The notes under the pieces are model-generated. The model saw nothing but the letters and a program-made list of their open reading frames with translations, did not search any database and had not been told where the DNA came from. From positions 1-64,000 of the forward strand of contig CAVZMO010000018.1 in the NCBI GenBank assembly GCA_963776195.1: a DNA stretch of 64,000 bases. The letters are read 5' to 3'. Position 1 is the first letter of the stretch. Each line of letters starts with the position of its first letter. A program made the position numbers and the translations under genes. Positions 1 through 8,659 of the stretch are shown here, in pieces. Source of the stretch: CAVZMO01 sp963776195. GTDB taxonomy: Bacteria; Nitrospirota; Thermodesulfovibrionia; Thermodesulfovibrionales; SM23-35.

Positions 1-533
1 CCCACTGTGAAGGTATCAGGTTGGTAGTAACAATGGTGGTGCCGATTTCCGTGCGTTTCGAGATAATCTGGAATATATCCCGAAAGCTTTCGGGACTCCT
101 TTGTAAGCATTGCATAGCCCAGTTCATCAAGGCAAAGAACGGGCACTTTGGAGTAATATTCCACGAAGCTGTAAAGGGTCTTTGCCTTGGCCATCTTGCC
201 GGCAAGATCAAAGAGGCTCAGGAACATCGTCTGATGTCCTTTCGTAAGGGCTTCATGACAAAGGGAGGTTGCGATGTGTGTCTTGCCTACACCGGCAGGC
301 CCCATAATGATCACATTGCAGGGTTTTTTAAGCCAGTCGGTGTTCATGAACTCCATAAGCTTGTCCCTGGGGACTTTGGGATTGAACTTCCAGTCAAAGT
401 CGCTCATGAGCTTGATCCTCTTGATCCCGGACATCCTCATGAGGTATTCGATTCTTTTCTGCGTTCTCTTTTTGTGTTCCTCCGTAAGGAACCTATGCAG
501 GAACTCTTTGTCTTTTTCATGAAGAGTGCTCAT
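1..533 (-). pseudogene. istB: IS21-family helper ATPase IstB, partial and frame-disrupted
   Basis: AAA+ ATPase that assists the IstA transposase in IS21 target selection. Reading leftward from the ATG at 533, the frame opens MSTLHEKDKEFLHRFL and contains the Walker A motif GPAGVGKT and the Walker B region VLCLDELGY. The IstB tail (DIFQIISKR, then IVTTNLIPSQWG) is present but in a different frame. The switch lies near 93-101 and fits one extra base. The gene runs off the left edge of the window. It follows istA with about 30 nt between them, the normal IS21 order. The family assignment is firm; whether the frame break is real or a sequence error is open. Confidence 0.85.
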
Positions 534-564
534 ATCGGTAAGTAACCGGAAGTGTTTCCACAGG

Positions 565-1977
565 TCAGATAAGTTCATCATAGTCGCTGAGATCCCTCCC
601 TTCGTAATCGATGCTGAGGAGCCCGGCATCTTGGGGGTGTACCGGGTTGTCCTGATACCCGGAGGGCTGAAGGAGGCTCTGCACATATGCCGCTTTGTAG
701 ATTTTACCGGTTAGGGCCTCTTTAACAGCCGAGATGAGAGTTTCTTTTGCATTGCCCTTGAGCAGCTTGAACAGTCCGTAAGCAACAGCAAGAGGGTCCT
801 GGCCTTCCTGCTGAGTGCATACGATGAACTGCTCTATGTTTTTATCCATCGCCTTCATGAGCTGATAGATGCGTTGTTGCTTGAAGTTCGGCGTTATCTC
901 CAGAAGTCTCTTCCGGTGAGAAGGGTTCTCTATCTTTATCTTTTTCTCAAACGTCCTTGGATGGACGGCTATCTTCCTGCCCTTTACGGTTATCTCGATA
1001 TGTCCGGGATAGGCGAAGATATCGCAGGGCGTGCCGCTGTAGGAAGAAGGCACCGAATAACGATTGGTGTCAAAATACACAAAGCCGGTGGTGCTGATAG
1101 AGGCCTGCTGTACCCTGTAGGGTTTATAGGGTATCTGCGGAAGACTCTTCTGCCGTTCCTTTTTTAACAATACCAGGGGCCTCTCCTCTGTTGTCCGGTG
1201 AACCCTGTTGTTGCGTTCGATGCGCCAAAGACTCACCTTCTTGTTTAACTCCTCGATGTCCTTGAAGGTGTTGACACTCATAAAACTACCTATGTCTCTG
1301 ATGACCCGCTCAACCCTGCCTTTCTCATTTGCCTTTCCAGGATTACAGGCATAGATAGAAAACCCGTAGTGCCTCGCAAAATCAAGGAACTGGGCGTTGT
1401 AAGTGATATCGGGCTTTCTGCTTATTACCACGCTTTTAAGATTGTCGTATCTATTTGTTCCGGCCACTCCCCCTGTCTCCCTGAATGCCTCTATGTGACC
1501 ATCGAGAAAGAACTCCATGCTGCTTCGGGGATAAAACCTCACATACAGATACCGTGAGAAGGCCAGAATGTAGACAAACCCATAGACTACTCCGAAGGGC
1601 AACGTCCTCTGCATCCAGTCCACCTGTGCTTCCTGTCCCGGCAGAAATACAAGTTCATGGTATGCCTTTTTTCTCCTCTTCTTTCGGAACGGCTGAGTAT
1701 ATTCTTTTACCGCCGTGTATCCACCGGTAAAGCCATAGCTCTTTAATCTCTCATGGACCTGTATCGCCTGCAAAAAGGGATACTCCCGGTACCACTCATG
1801 GATCAGCCCTTCATAGGGCTTGATGATACTATCAGGCACTTTCCTCGCAAGATTATCGATGCTGATAAGCCGTGCCGCCTTTTTTCTCGATATCCCCAAC
1901 TTCTGTGCCACCTGCCTTATGCTTAACTTCTCAACAGCATAAAGGTGCCTTGCCTGACTCTGAAGCGCCTCATCCAT
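565..1977 (-). CDS. istA: IS21-family transposase IstA
   Basis: DDE transposase of 470 aa. An N-terminal helix-turn-helix (SIRQVAQKLGISRKKAARL, residues about 18-38) precedes an rve-type integrase core. The first Asp is in AQVDWMQ, the second in RYDNLKSVV and the catalytic Glu in NEKGRVERV, which is the spacing expected of IS21 transposases. The C-terminal part carries the beta-barrel-like region common to IstA. The gene is upstream of istB on the same strand. It appears full length and uninterrupted, so the element may supply transposase even though istB looks broken. Confidence 0.93.
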   Translation of the reverse strand: MDEALQSQARHLYAVEKLSIRQVAQKLGISRKKAARLISIDNLARKVPDSIIKPYEGLIHEWYREYPFLQAIQVHERLKSYGFTGGYTAVKEYTQPFRKKRRKKAYHELVFLPGQEAQVDWMQRTLPFGVVYGFVYILAFSRYLYVRFYPRSSMEFFLDGHIEAFRETGGVAGTNRYDNLKSVVISRKPDITYNAQFLDFARHYGFSIYACNPGKANEKGRVERVIRDIGSFMSVNTFKDIEELNKKVSLWRIERNNRVHRTTEERPLVLLKKERQKSLPQIPYKPYRVQQASISTTGFVYFDTNRYSVPSSYSGTPCDIFAYPGHIEITVKGRKIAVHPRTFEKKIKIENPSHRKRLLEITPNFKQQRIYQLMKAMDKNIEQFIVCTQQEGQDPLAVAYGLFKLLKGNAKETLISAVKEALTGKIYKAAYVQSLLQPSGYQDNPVHPQDAGLLSIDYEGRDLSDYDELI

Positions 1978-2049
1978 AATGAACCTCCATGATTATTGTC
2001 TTAGGTTCAGTTTAAGAAAGAAGCTCTTGCGCGTCCATATTGTCTTTTA

Positions 2050-2415
2050 TCATAGCCCGTAAGCCACAAAGGTAGATCCGGCAACCCTCCGCAGCCGTAT
2101 CTCGTCTTTTATCATGCCGGTCTTGTATTCCGGTATCAGTAAAGTAAGCTGCTGGTAAGGCTTTAAGGAGGGTATCTTGTCTTTTATCACCTCCGGCCTC
2201 ACCATCGAAGATAAAAGACGCTTCTTCTGCCGCCACGGCTTTACATAGTCAGTGTAATGACTTTTGAAATACTCAGGGTTATTCTCCCGCCAATTCTCCT
2301 GGGCCTTCTTCTTCCGCTCCCTCTTGCACGCTTCTCTTCCACACACTTTCTGCCTTTCTCCTATACGCCGGTCTGCAATGAAATACCTTCCGCAGTTGAT
2401 ACATCTCTTCTGCAA
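2050..2415 (-). CDS. Small zinc-finger protein associated with the IS21 element
   Basis: A 121-aa basic protein. The N-terminus has paired cysteines (CINCGRYF, then CGREACKRER), which look like a zinc-binding treble-clef or ribbon, followed by a Lys/Arg-rich helix. It lies just upstream of istA on the same strand, with about 70 nt between them, so it probably travels with the element as a passenger or regulatory gene. No enzymatic motif is visible. A DNA-binding role is inferred only from the cysteine motif and charge. The family is not recognised precisely. Confidence 0.6.
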   Translation of the reverse strand: MQKRCINCGRYFIADRRIGERQKVCGREACKRERKKKAQENWRENNPEYFKSHYTDYVKPWRQKKRLLSSMVRPEVIKDKIPSLKPYQQLTLLIPEYKTGMIKDEIRLRRVAGSTFVAYGL

Positions 2416-2477
2416 TGACTACCTCCACACCTTTACTTCTTGAAGTGTCATTGTAACCAAGGATTGTTATTGAGAGG

Positions 2478-3025
2478 TTAAAAAGAAGGGATTTGAACTA
2501 AATTGCTCATGTACCGATATCCACCGAAACCACTGCCGCCGTTATTGGCTCGCTCGCTATGGCTCTTCTCAAGCGGCGCTAACATATCCGTCAAAAAGTG
2601 AACATGAGGAGCGTTTCTTTTCTGAAACCCAAGCCGCCACGTCCAAGCAATGTCCTGATATTCTCTTTGAAGTGACTCCTTTAAGAGTCTTATATCACGC
2701 TTAACCTTATTGCCGTCCATAGGGAAATCTGCAGGATATCCGACTTCCAGTTCGTGCGACCAAATCTTTTGAGTATTACGCAGGAGAAAACGATATCGGC
2801 GCTTTGACTTTTCGCTATAAGCTATTATCTTACCCCTCTTCTGTAGTGACTTTTTGTTCTCTCCCCATTTGATATTTTTGTCAGGTTTAGTTATTAACCG
2901 AAAAGCAAATCTCGCATCGTTTGCATAAATTTTAGAGGTCAGTTCTACAGGCGAATTATAAAAGAGTTTTGTATTAACTCCGCCTACAGATTTGATAATC
3001 CCGATAGGTTTAGCTACTTTTTCTA
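2478..3025 (-). pseudogene. HUH-type (rolling-circle) replication protein, split by IS630
   Basis: The minus-strand frame is open from the IS630 junction down to 2478. It contains GYPADFPMDGNKVKRD and then WRLGFQKRNAPHVHFL, where the HVH pair with preceding hydrophobics resembles the metal-binding motif of HUH Rep nucleases. Removing the IS630 element and one TA copy joins this frame to an ATG at 4239-4241, giving one 184-aa frame starting MILEKVAKPIGI. The last roughly 25 residues look unrelated, so the true C-terminus was probably lost at the IS21 junction. The HUH identity rests on one motif and its surroundings. A replication protein of a lost plasmid or phage is the best reading. Confidence 0.55.
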
Positions 3026-4232
3026 GTGTAGTGTCCTTTAAATAGCTGGTGTTATAGTGAGCCTTTATGATAGACTATATACATGTCGCGGCGTGCTATG
3101 AAGGTAACTTTAAGCGAAACAGATAACCAGGAGTTGAAGCGGTGGGTTAGTGCCCATCACACGCCACAACAGGTCGCACAACGCTGTCGGATAGTATTAG
3201 CTGCGGCAAAGGGTGGACAAGACAAGGATATCGCCATGAGCATGCAGATCAACTATAAAACTGTAGCATCGTGGCGGCAACGTTTCTGTAGTGAAGGACC
3301 TGACTGCTTATGGGAAGTAGCGGCAGGCCGTGGTCGTAAGCCACACTTTACGGGAGACAAGATTGAGGAAGTTATAAATGCCACATTACAAACCAAGCCT
3401 ACGGGTGCCACGCACTGGAGTTGCCGTACAATGGCTGAGGAGCAAGGCGTAAGCAAGTCAACGATTAACCGTATTTGGCAAAGTCACGGTCTTCAGCCGC
3501 ACCGAATCAAACAGTTCAAGTTATCGCGCGATCCAAAGTTTTTAGAAAAACTTACCGATGTAGTGGGGCTGTATCTCAATCCTCCAGAGAAAGCTATTGT
3601 GCTTTGCGTGGACGAGAAAAGTCAGATTCAGGCATTAGATCGTACGCAGCCGGGGTTACCTTTGAAGAAAGGCCGTTGTGGAACCATGACCCATGATTAC
3701 AAGCGTAACGGCACCACTACGCTTTTTGCAGCCCTCGAATTGGCCCAAGGTAAAGTGATCGGTCAGTGTTACGCTCGGCATCGTCATCAGGAGTTTCTCA
3801 AATTCTTGAAACGACTGGATGCTGAGTTTCCTATCGAAATAAAACTGCATGTGGTGATGGACAACTATGGAACACATAAGCATCCCAAAGTCCAAAGCTG
3901 GCTTCATCGGCATCCGCGTTTTGTACCTCACTTCATTCCGACCAGTTCAAGCTGGCTAAATCTGGTAGAACGCTGGTTTGGAGAACTAACGGGGAAAAGC
4001 ATACGTCGTGGTGTCTTCATCAGTGTCACTGCCCTCATTGCTGCGATCGAAGAATATCTGGCAGCATGGAATACAAACCCGAAGCCTTTTATCTGGACAG
4101 CAACGGTAGAATCAATCATTGAAAAACTCTCTCGTTGCAAACAAACCTTGGAAAAGATTCAGCCGGGCTGCACCCTGCCACGCTCTCGTAAGACGAAAAG
4201 GAATAACACCAGTCGTTTATGAGACACTACAC
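3026..4232 (+). mobile_element. Complete IS630-family insertion sequence with TA duplication
   Basis: Bounded by TA dinucleotides at 3024-3025 and 4233-4234, as expected for IS630/Tc1 insertion. The terminal inverted repeats are about 30 bp. Both begin GTGTAGTGTC and both contain CTGGTGTTAT, with about 10 variable bases between. One intact transposase gene fills the interior. The insertion separates the start codon from the body of the HUH-type replication gene. Confidence 0.92.
3083..4222 (+). CDS. IS630-family transposase
   Basis: DDE transposase of 379 aa. The N-terminal half has winged-helix or HTH segments (SMQINYKTVASWRQRF; EEQGVSKSTINRIWQ). The C-terminal DDE_3 domain shows VLCVDEKSQIQ (first Asp), HVVMDNYGTHK (second Asp) and SSWLNLVERWFGEL (Glu). 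Length and motif order match full-length IS630 transposases, and the gene lies inside well-preserved inverted repeats. It ends just before the right repeat. No strong Shine-Dalgarno sequence precedes the ATG. Confidence 0.95.
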   Translation: MSRRAMKVTLSETDNQELKRWVSAHHTPQQVAQRCRIVLAAAKGGQDKDIAMSMQINYKTVASWRQRFCSEGPDCLWEVAAGRGRKPHFTGDKIEEVINATLQTKPTGATHWSCRTMAEEQGVSKSTINRIWQSHGLQPHRIKQFKLSRDPKFLEKLTDVVGLYLNPPEKAIVLCVDEKSQIQALDRTQPGLPLKKGRCGTMTHDYKRNGTTTLFAALELAQGKVIGQCYARHRHQEFLKFLKRLDAEFPIEIKLHVVMDNYGTHKHPKVQSWLHRHPRFVPHFIPTSSSWLNLVERWFGELTGKSIRRGVFISVTALIAAIEEYLAAWNTNPKPFIWTATVESIIEKLSRCKQTLEKIQPGCTLPRSRKTKRNNTSRL

Positions 4233-4384
4233 TAGTATCATCTTTAACTGTCCAAATAATGTCCATAATAGGCAAGGGAACCCGTAAATTCATCGTAATT
4301 GATATAAAGAAGGGGGATGAGTGCAGCTTAAGTAAATAATTGATCTTGAAAGAAAAAGCGGAGACTTCTAAGAAAAAACAGTTA

Positions 4385-4441
4385 GGCTCAAAATCCGGTG
4401 AGGGCAACTTCGTGTGGGTTCAACTCCCACCACCGGCACCA
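4385..4441 (+). other. 3' fragment of a tRNA-Leu (attachment-site remnant)
   Basis: The stretch begins in an anticodon loop CTCAAAA (anticodon CAA). It continues through a Leu-type variable arm, a T-arm with the loop TTCAACT, and an acceptor 3' strand ending CACCGGCACCA. The D-arm and 5' acceptor strand are absent upstream. A bare 3' half of a tRNA beside an integrase remnant is the usual footprint of site-specific integration into a tRNA gene. The intact tRNA-Leu must lie elsewhere. Confidence 0.7.
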
Positions 4442-4512
4442 TATAAATCAACAACTTACAAGGTTTCATGCTTTTCCTCAATGGGGGTGTTGGGGTCGAT
4501 TGTAATGGTTTT

Positions 4513-4689
4513 CTAATGGTTTGCTCTGCTTTCTATTCTTTTTTTGGTATCCTGGTGAAGGGTCCAGACACACTCTGACGCTCTTTTCAGATCCTCCTCA
4601 TTCACGATGTTATACCGGTCAAATACTGATCGTGTCTTATGCCCTGAGATCTTCATTGCCACCTTCTCAGGCACTCCGGCGACCATCAT
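4513..4689 (-). pseudogene. Tyrosine integrase, C-terminal remnant
   Basis: A 58-aa frame carries the catalytic end of a phage-type integrase: GVPEKVAMKISGHKTRSVF followed by DRYNIVNEEDL. The SGHKTR segment holds the conserved His, and DRY holds the nucleophilic Tyr. A stop codon lies two codons upstream of the first ATG, so the N-terminal DNA-binding and most of the catalytic domain (including RxxxH) is gone. It points toward the tRNA-Leu fragment about 70 nt away, consistent with an integrase-att pair. Confidence 0.8.
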
Positions 4690-4837
4690 TCTCTATTATC
4701 TGATAACAAACATTCGATAATAAGGAAGACAGAAGTGGAAGCATATTTATTCTTTTGATAATCAAATCCCTGTATGCCGGCATCGAAATCCGTTCAAGTG
4801 CTACGGCATAGGAATTCAAAAGTTTTATAATCATACA

Positions 4838-5665
4838 ATGAGAATAATCTTTGTCACAGATTTACATGGTTCTGAGTGGAAATATAACCGGTTGTTTGAG
4901 GTCGCAGCAGACTCAAGGGCACATATCGTTATCAATGGCGGCGATATGCTGCCCAAGAACGGAGAGCTGTCACAGCAAAAGGATTTTATTACATCATTTC
5001 TGGATGGATACTTTAAAAAGTTTAACGATGCAAGAATCTACCATCTCTGCTATCTGGGAAATGACGATCTTATGATCTTCGACCAGTTATTCGAAGAGGT
5101 CTGTCGCAAATACCACTTTGTCGTGCCCTTGGCCCAGCGAAAGTATGACATCAATGGTTATGAGTTTATAGGAGTGAACTGGGTTGTCGACTATCCTTTT
5201 CGTCTTAAGGACAGATGCCGGATGGATACGAACGACTATGTATTCCAAAAGCAGCTCGGTACGGGCCTATTATCAACTCAACAGGGATTTAAAGAGGTAA
5301 AGGCCTGGCCTGCCTATGCCAGATCACTTCCTACTCTCAACGATGAGTTGACCAAGCTGGTTCGTCCTAAAAATATGAGAAATGCGATATATGTAATTCA
5401 CATGCCTCCCGGCAGACTGGGACTGGATAAATGTTATGGCAGTATGGAAGCAGGCTCGAAGGCGGTCTACGACTTCATTAAAAAAAATCAGCCGCTTCTG
5501 GCGCTTCATGGGCATATACATGAATCCCCTCAAATGACGGGGAAGTGGACCGCGAAACTTGGCAAGACAACCTGCATACAGCCTGGTCAGCTTGATGACT
5601 TTACGTATGTGACGATTGATCTTGATAGCATGCACTTCGAAAGATACAATGAACGATACCGATAA
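4838..5665 (+). CDS. Calcineurin-like metallophosphoesterase
   Basis: A 275-aa cytoplasmic phosphoesterase. The metal-ligand motifs appear in order: TDLHG (D-x-H) near residue 8, INGGDML (GD) near 34, GNDD near 70, IHMPPG near 190 and LHGHIHES (GHxH) near 222. This set defines a dinuclear metal site, but the substrate cannot be named. No signal peptide is seen. It stands alone between the integrase remnant and a convergent SEC-C gene, so context gives no pathway. Confidence 0.85.
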   Translation: MRIIFVTDLHGSEWKYNRLFEVAADSRAHIVINGGDMLPKNGELSQQKDFITSFLDGYFKKFNDARIYHLCYLGNDDLMIFDQLFEEVCRKYHFVVPLAQRKYDINGYEFIGVNWVVDYPFRLKDRCRMDTNDYVFQKQLGTGLLSTQQGFKEVKAWPAYARSLPTLNDELTKLVRPKNMRNAIYVIHMPPGRLGLDKCYGSMEAGSKAVYDFIKKNQPLLALHGHIHESPQMTGKWTAKLGKTTCIQPGQLDDFTYVTIDLDSMHFERYNERYR

Positions 5666-5943
5666 GGAGAAGATATTTTCATAGGACCGGAAATGGACTA
5701 CAGAGTGAATAAAGCTTACCGATATTTATTTCCATTTCAGCATATTGAGCGCATCCCATTCTATATGTTTTAAAATTCTTACGAACCTCGTGGGAATAGT
5801 TCTGCCTAAAGGGCTTCTTGTTATATTCTGAGCGCCGTTTGTCATCTCTTCTGCCTACCTATGGCTTACGTAATATAACATTCATAATAATGGGTCAAGA
5901 GAATTAATTGTGGAAACTTTCAATTGCAAAGTGCTTCCGGACT

Positions 5944-6702
5944 TCAGTTAAGGGATGCCTTTTCTCTTTTTCTTTCTCGTATTTCTATCAAGCCTAACAC
6001 TGGACCGTCAGAATAGGTATTATTCGGATACGTATTCTTCATGTAATGGTAATAATCCCATAACAGTTTCTCAGATTCGTCATTCTCATAGAAACCGAGC
6101 AGAACACACAACACTGAAACTGCATAAGTCCTTCTGTTATTGCCCGATTTAATGATTTCAATAATATTCTTCGAATAATTTGTTTCAGTCCTGTGTAATA
6201 TCCTGGCTGAAAGCTCCACGAACGAATCATTTTGAGGCTTTTTAAGTTCCTTAAGAATCATTGGTACAGCCCTGTCCTTATTCTTTACAAGCTTTTTCAT
6301 AAGTGGTTCGTGGTTTATCGGGTCCGGATTTCTCCTCATTATCTCTATGAGGGACTTTACATCATCAGCTTTTACAATATTGTCCATTTCTTCTTTGCCT
6401 CTATTGAGAAACCCCCGGACTGTTTTATGTGCCAACTCCTCAATATGGGGGGTGAGCATGAGTGAATAAAGCAGCCGGGTTCCCGAAAACTCATGCACTT
6501 CGTTTGAATCAAAAAAAGCTTTATCAATAAACGGCTGTCCATAATCAATGACTGCTTCTAAAGGAATAGTGTCATCATCCCTTTTTGTCATACTCATATT
6601 AATATCTTCGACAAAGGAATCCTTCTCACTTCTATTCAGACAGCAGTTTTTGTACTTCCTCCCGCTCCCGCAAGGGCAAGGATCATTTCTGCCTATTTTC
6701 AT
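5944..6702 (-). CDS. SEC-C motif protein of unknown function
   Basis: A 252-aa protein. Its first 20 residues are a SEC-C zinc-binding motif (GRNDPCPCGSGRKYKNCC), here at the N-terminus rather than at the C-terminal end where it sits in SecA. The remainder is helical and Lys/Glu-rich, possibly HEAT-like repeats (PMILKELKKPQNDSFVEL). SEC-C motifs often serve as small protein-interaction or metal modules, and no enzymatic residues are visible. The gene is monocistronic and convergent with the upstream metallophosphoesterase. Confidence 0.8.
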   Translation of the reverse strand: MKIGRNDPCPCGSGRKYKNCCLNRSEKDSFVEDINMSMTKRDDDTIPLEAVIDYGQPFIDKAFFDSNEVHEFSGTRLLYSLMLTPHIEELAHKTVRGFLNRGKEEMDNIVKADDVKSLIEIMRRNPDPINHEPLMKKLVKNKDRAVPMILKELKKPQNDSFVELSARILHRTETNYSKNIIEIIKSGNNRRTYAVSVLCVLLGFYENDESEKLLWDYYHYMKNTYPNNTYSDGPVLGLIEIRERKREKASLN

Positions 6703-6780
6703 GGTTTAGTTTAACCTCAATATGGACAGAATACTGTTCAGATATATTATTCCCTTTCAATCTTCAGCCGTTCCCACATC

Positions 6781-6812
6781 CATGATATGTCATAATCATG
6801 ATATGTCATAAT
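6781..6812. repeat. Tandem 16-bp direct repeat
   Basis: The unit CATGATATGTCATAAT occurs twice back to back with no mismatch. Each unit contains the near-palindrome ATGATATGTCAT. It overlaps the 3' end of a small predicted ORF and lies about 300 bp upstream of a vapB-like gene. It could be an operator or a simple slippage duplication. Confidence 0.7.
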
Positions 6813-6924
6813 ATGGTCTGCCTTCTTTTTTGTTATGCTCCTCTGAGTTTTCAAAGGACTTCAACATCTCGATAACCTGCCTCCTGCCTTCCTCTGTCTT
6901 TACAGCTTGCATAGGGGTTTTCAT
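6796..6924 (-). CDS. Hypothetical 42-aa protein
   Basis: Short frame beginning MKTPMQAVKTEEGRRQVIEM and ending GRPYYDIS. It is charged and probably helical, with no motif. The purine-rich stretch AGCAGG sits directly before the ATG, too close for a good ribosome site. The stop codon falls in the tandem repeat. It may be a remnant rather than a live gene, but is the only coding-like frame in the 417-bp gap 6703-7119. Confidence 0.3.
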   Translation of the reverse strand: MKTPMQAVKTEEGRRQVIEMLKSFENSEEHNKKEGRPYYDIS

Positions 6925-7119
6925 CCTGCTATTAAAATTGTTCTGCTAATGTAGGATAAAGTTCCATATAATATCAATAGAGAAACTGCACTTAACGGTC
7001 GACGTGATTATGTTAGCATTGCCATCCCTCTTATTGACAATCAGACCACCATATGGTAATACTAAATTACGAGTTAAACTTGATTATCAGTAAAACAATT
7101 TTAAAAGGGAGGTTGCGGT

Positions 7120-7341
7120 ATGCCGATGGCGAAGGTCCTTGCAAAGGGGCAGATTGTTATCCCGAAAGAAATCAGGGAAAAGGCAAATATCCACACCGGA
7201 GATAAGGTTGAAGTGCAGATGACACCGAAAGGCATCGTGGTTATGCCTATCAGGAAAACATATACCGAAAAAGCAAGGGGTATTGTTAAAGGCAAGCTAT
7301 CCATGAAAGAGCTGGAAGATCTCTATGCAGAAAAATCTTAA
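7120..7341 (+). CDS. AbrB-type antitoxin (VapB-like)
   Basis: A 73-aa protein with a SpoVT/AbrB swapped-hairpin domain: VLAKGQIVIPKEIREKANI, followed by GDKVEVQMTPKGIVVMP. The C-terminal tail is the likely toxin-binding region. A strong ribosome site (GGGAGG) lies about 7 nt before the ATG. The stop overlaps the start of the downstream PIN-domain gene, the standard antitoxin-toxin arrangement. By analogy the complex would autorepress its promoter; no operator was proven. Confidence 0.88.
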   Translation: MPMAKVLAKGQIVIPKEIREKANIHTGDKVEVQMTPKGIVVMPIRKTYTEKARGIVKGKLSMKELEDLYAEKS

Positions 7342-7840
7342 AGACTTCCAGGGCAGTAATCCGGTTTTCATAGATGCAACAATTTTCCTGCACCACGCCT
7401 TTGATACAAACCCTGTATCAGTAGAGTTTCTCAGCCGCATTGAGCTCTCAAATATAAAGGCATACACGTCTGCCCTGGTTCTGGAAGAAGTCTCATACAA
7501 GATAATGATGCAGTCCGCCTCTAATTATCTCGAAAGAGTGACTGTCCAGCACGTCAAGAAACTTCTCGAAAATCCCAGGAACAGGGGGAAGGTTTTATCT
7601 CCTCTCATCGAATATATGGATTACATAGATAAACTGCAGGAAGCAGGCCTGACTGTTATTGACCTGAAAGGCAGCGATATAAAGCAAGCCGCCCTCCATG
7701 CAAAAAATAGCGGGCTTATAACTGCAGATGCCGCACATCTTGCCATTATGCTCAGGAAATCCATCCATCATATAGCCACGGATGACTCTGATTTTGCAAC
7801 TGTGGCAAACATTAGTGCTTGGTCTCCTTCCTTAAGATGA
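7325..7840 (+). CDS. PIN-domain ribonuclease toxin (VapC-like)
   Basis: A 171-aa PIN-domain protein. The acidic active-site residues are visible in VFIDATIFLHH (first Asp), LVLEEVSYK (Glu), LITADAAHLA (third Asp) and IATDDSDF (fourth acidic). This set coordinates Mg2+ for RNA cleavage in VapC toxins. It overlaps the upstream AbrB-type antitoxin by 17 nt. The target RNA cannot be predicted. Length is slightly above the usual 130-150 aa, and all key acids are present. Confidence 0.88.
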   Translation: MQKNLKDFQGSNPVFIDATIFLHHAFDTNPVSVEFLSRIELSNIKAYTSALVLEEVSYKIMMQSASNYLERVTVQHVKKLLENPRNRGKVLSPLIEYMDYIDKLQEAGLTVIDLKGSDIKQAALHAKNSGLITADAAHLAIMLRKSIHHIATDDSDFATVANISAWSPSLR

Positions 7841-7929
7841 ACAGCTTCAATGTAGGGCGTCCGTTTGTTGCAATATATTCTGAAATCTGATATTCTGAAA
7901 TCAGAATAGTTAAATGCTGGAGGTGTAGC

Positions 7930-8220
7930 ATGGAAGAAACGAAAGTGGCAATTGCAGAAATAAAGGCCCGCGGGCAGCTGACGATCCCGAAGAAAATACG
8001 GGAGATGAGCCACATCGAAGAAGGCAACGTCGTCTCTATTTTGCCGATCGGTGATTCGCTGATAATTACCCCGAAGAGACTGGAGCTTGACGAGGCGCGG
8101 AGACAATTCAGGAAGCTGGTCAAGGCATCCGGCCTCACGATTGAAGAACTTATCGAGGGGCTTAAAGAGGAAAGAACAGAGCTGTTTAAAGAGACCTATG
8201 GTGCCAAGAAGAAAGTGTAA
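7930..8220 (+). CDS. AbrB-type antitoxin, second module
   Basis: A 96-aa SpoVT/AbrB-domain protein: EIKARGQLTIPKKIREMSHI then GNVVSILPIGDSLIITPKRL. The tail is a charged helix expected to wrap the toxin. GGAGGTG precedes the ATG at good spacing. It starts 90 nt after the first toxin gene ends, so two modules lie in tandem, and its 3' end overlaps the next PIN gene. Confidence 0.87.
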   Translation: MEETKVAIAEIKARGQLTIPKKIREMSHIEEGNVVSILPIGDSLIITPKRLELDEARRQFRKLVKASGLTIEELIEGLKEERTELFKETYGAKKKV

Positions 8221-8659
8221 GGTGTTTCTCGATTCCAATGTGCTTCTGTCCGGCCTTTTCTCAGACAAGGGAGCTCCGCGAATTATCCTTGATCTGTTGA
8301 CGCTTAATTTGCCGATACTTGCAGGAGCAACCGGACGCTATAATCTCATGGAGGTTGAGCGAAACCTGAAGAAAAGAATGCCGTCCGCCATGCCTCTATA
8401 TCATGAGTATTTACCCAAGCTTGGTCTTGAAGTCGTCGCGCTGCCTTCTCAGGAAACAATAAGAAGCATGGCGGGGATCATTGCAGAAAAAGATATCCCC
8501 GTCCTTGCCTCGGCGATTGCATGCAGGGCAGAGTATCTTATTACTGGCGACAAGAAGGACTTTGACAGATTGAAAAAGGATAAAAGATACGACCTCAGAA
8601 TAGTGAGCCCGTCGGAGTTTATTGAAACTGTGTTCCCGGACATAATAAAAAACTTGTAG
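8198..8659 (+). CDS. PIN-domain toxin, second module
   Basis: About 153 aa from the ATG at 8198. The open frame extends upstream, but that part is only the antitoxin gene in another frame. CKVFLDSNVLLSGLF holds the first Asp, LMEVERNL the Glu, and YLITGDKKDFDRL the last acidic pair. The third acidic site is less clear because PVLASAIA replaces the usual ADA. This fits the PIN_3/COG1569 branch of PilT-N-terminus proteins. It overlaps the antitoxin by 23 nt. Confidence 0.82.
   Translation: MVPRRKCKVFLDSNVLLSGLFSDKGAPRIILDLLTLNLPILAGATGRYNLMEVERNLKKRMPSAMPLYHEYLPKLGLEVVALPSQETIRSMAGIIAEKDIPVLASAIACRAEYLITGDKKDFDRLKKDKRYDLRIVSPSEFIETVFPDIIKNL

Larger units (their letters stand above)
1..2470 (-). 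mobile_element. IS21-family insertion sequence (left end outside window)
   Basis: The element comprises istB (partial), istA and the zinc-finger gene, all on the minus strand. Its right terminus must lie between the end of the zinc-finger gene (2415) and the truncated replication gene (about 2480-2580). I cannot fix the terminal inverted repeat because the other end is outside the window. The right boundary given is therefore approximate. Confidence 0.75.
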
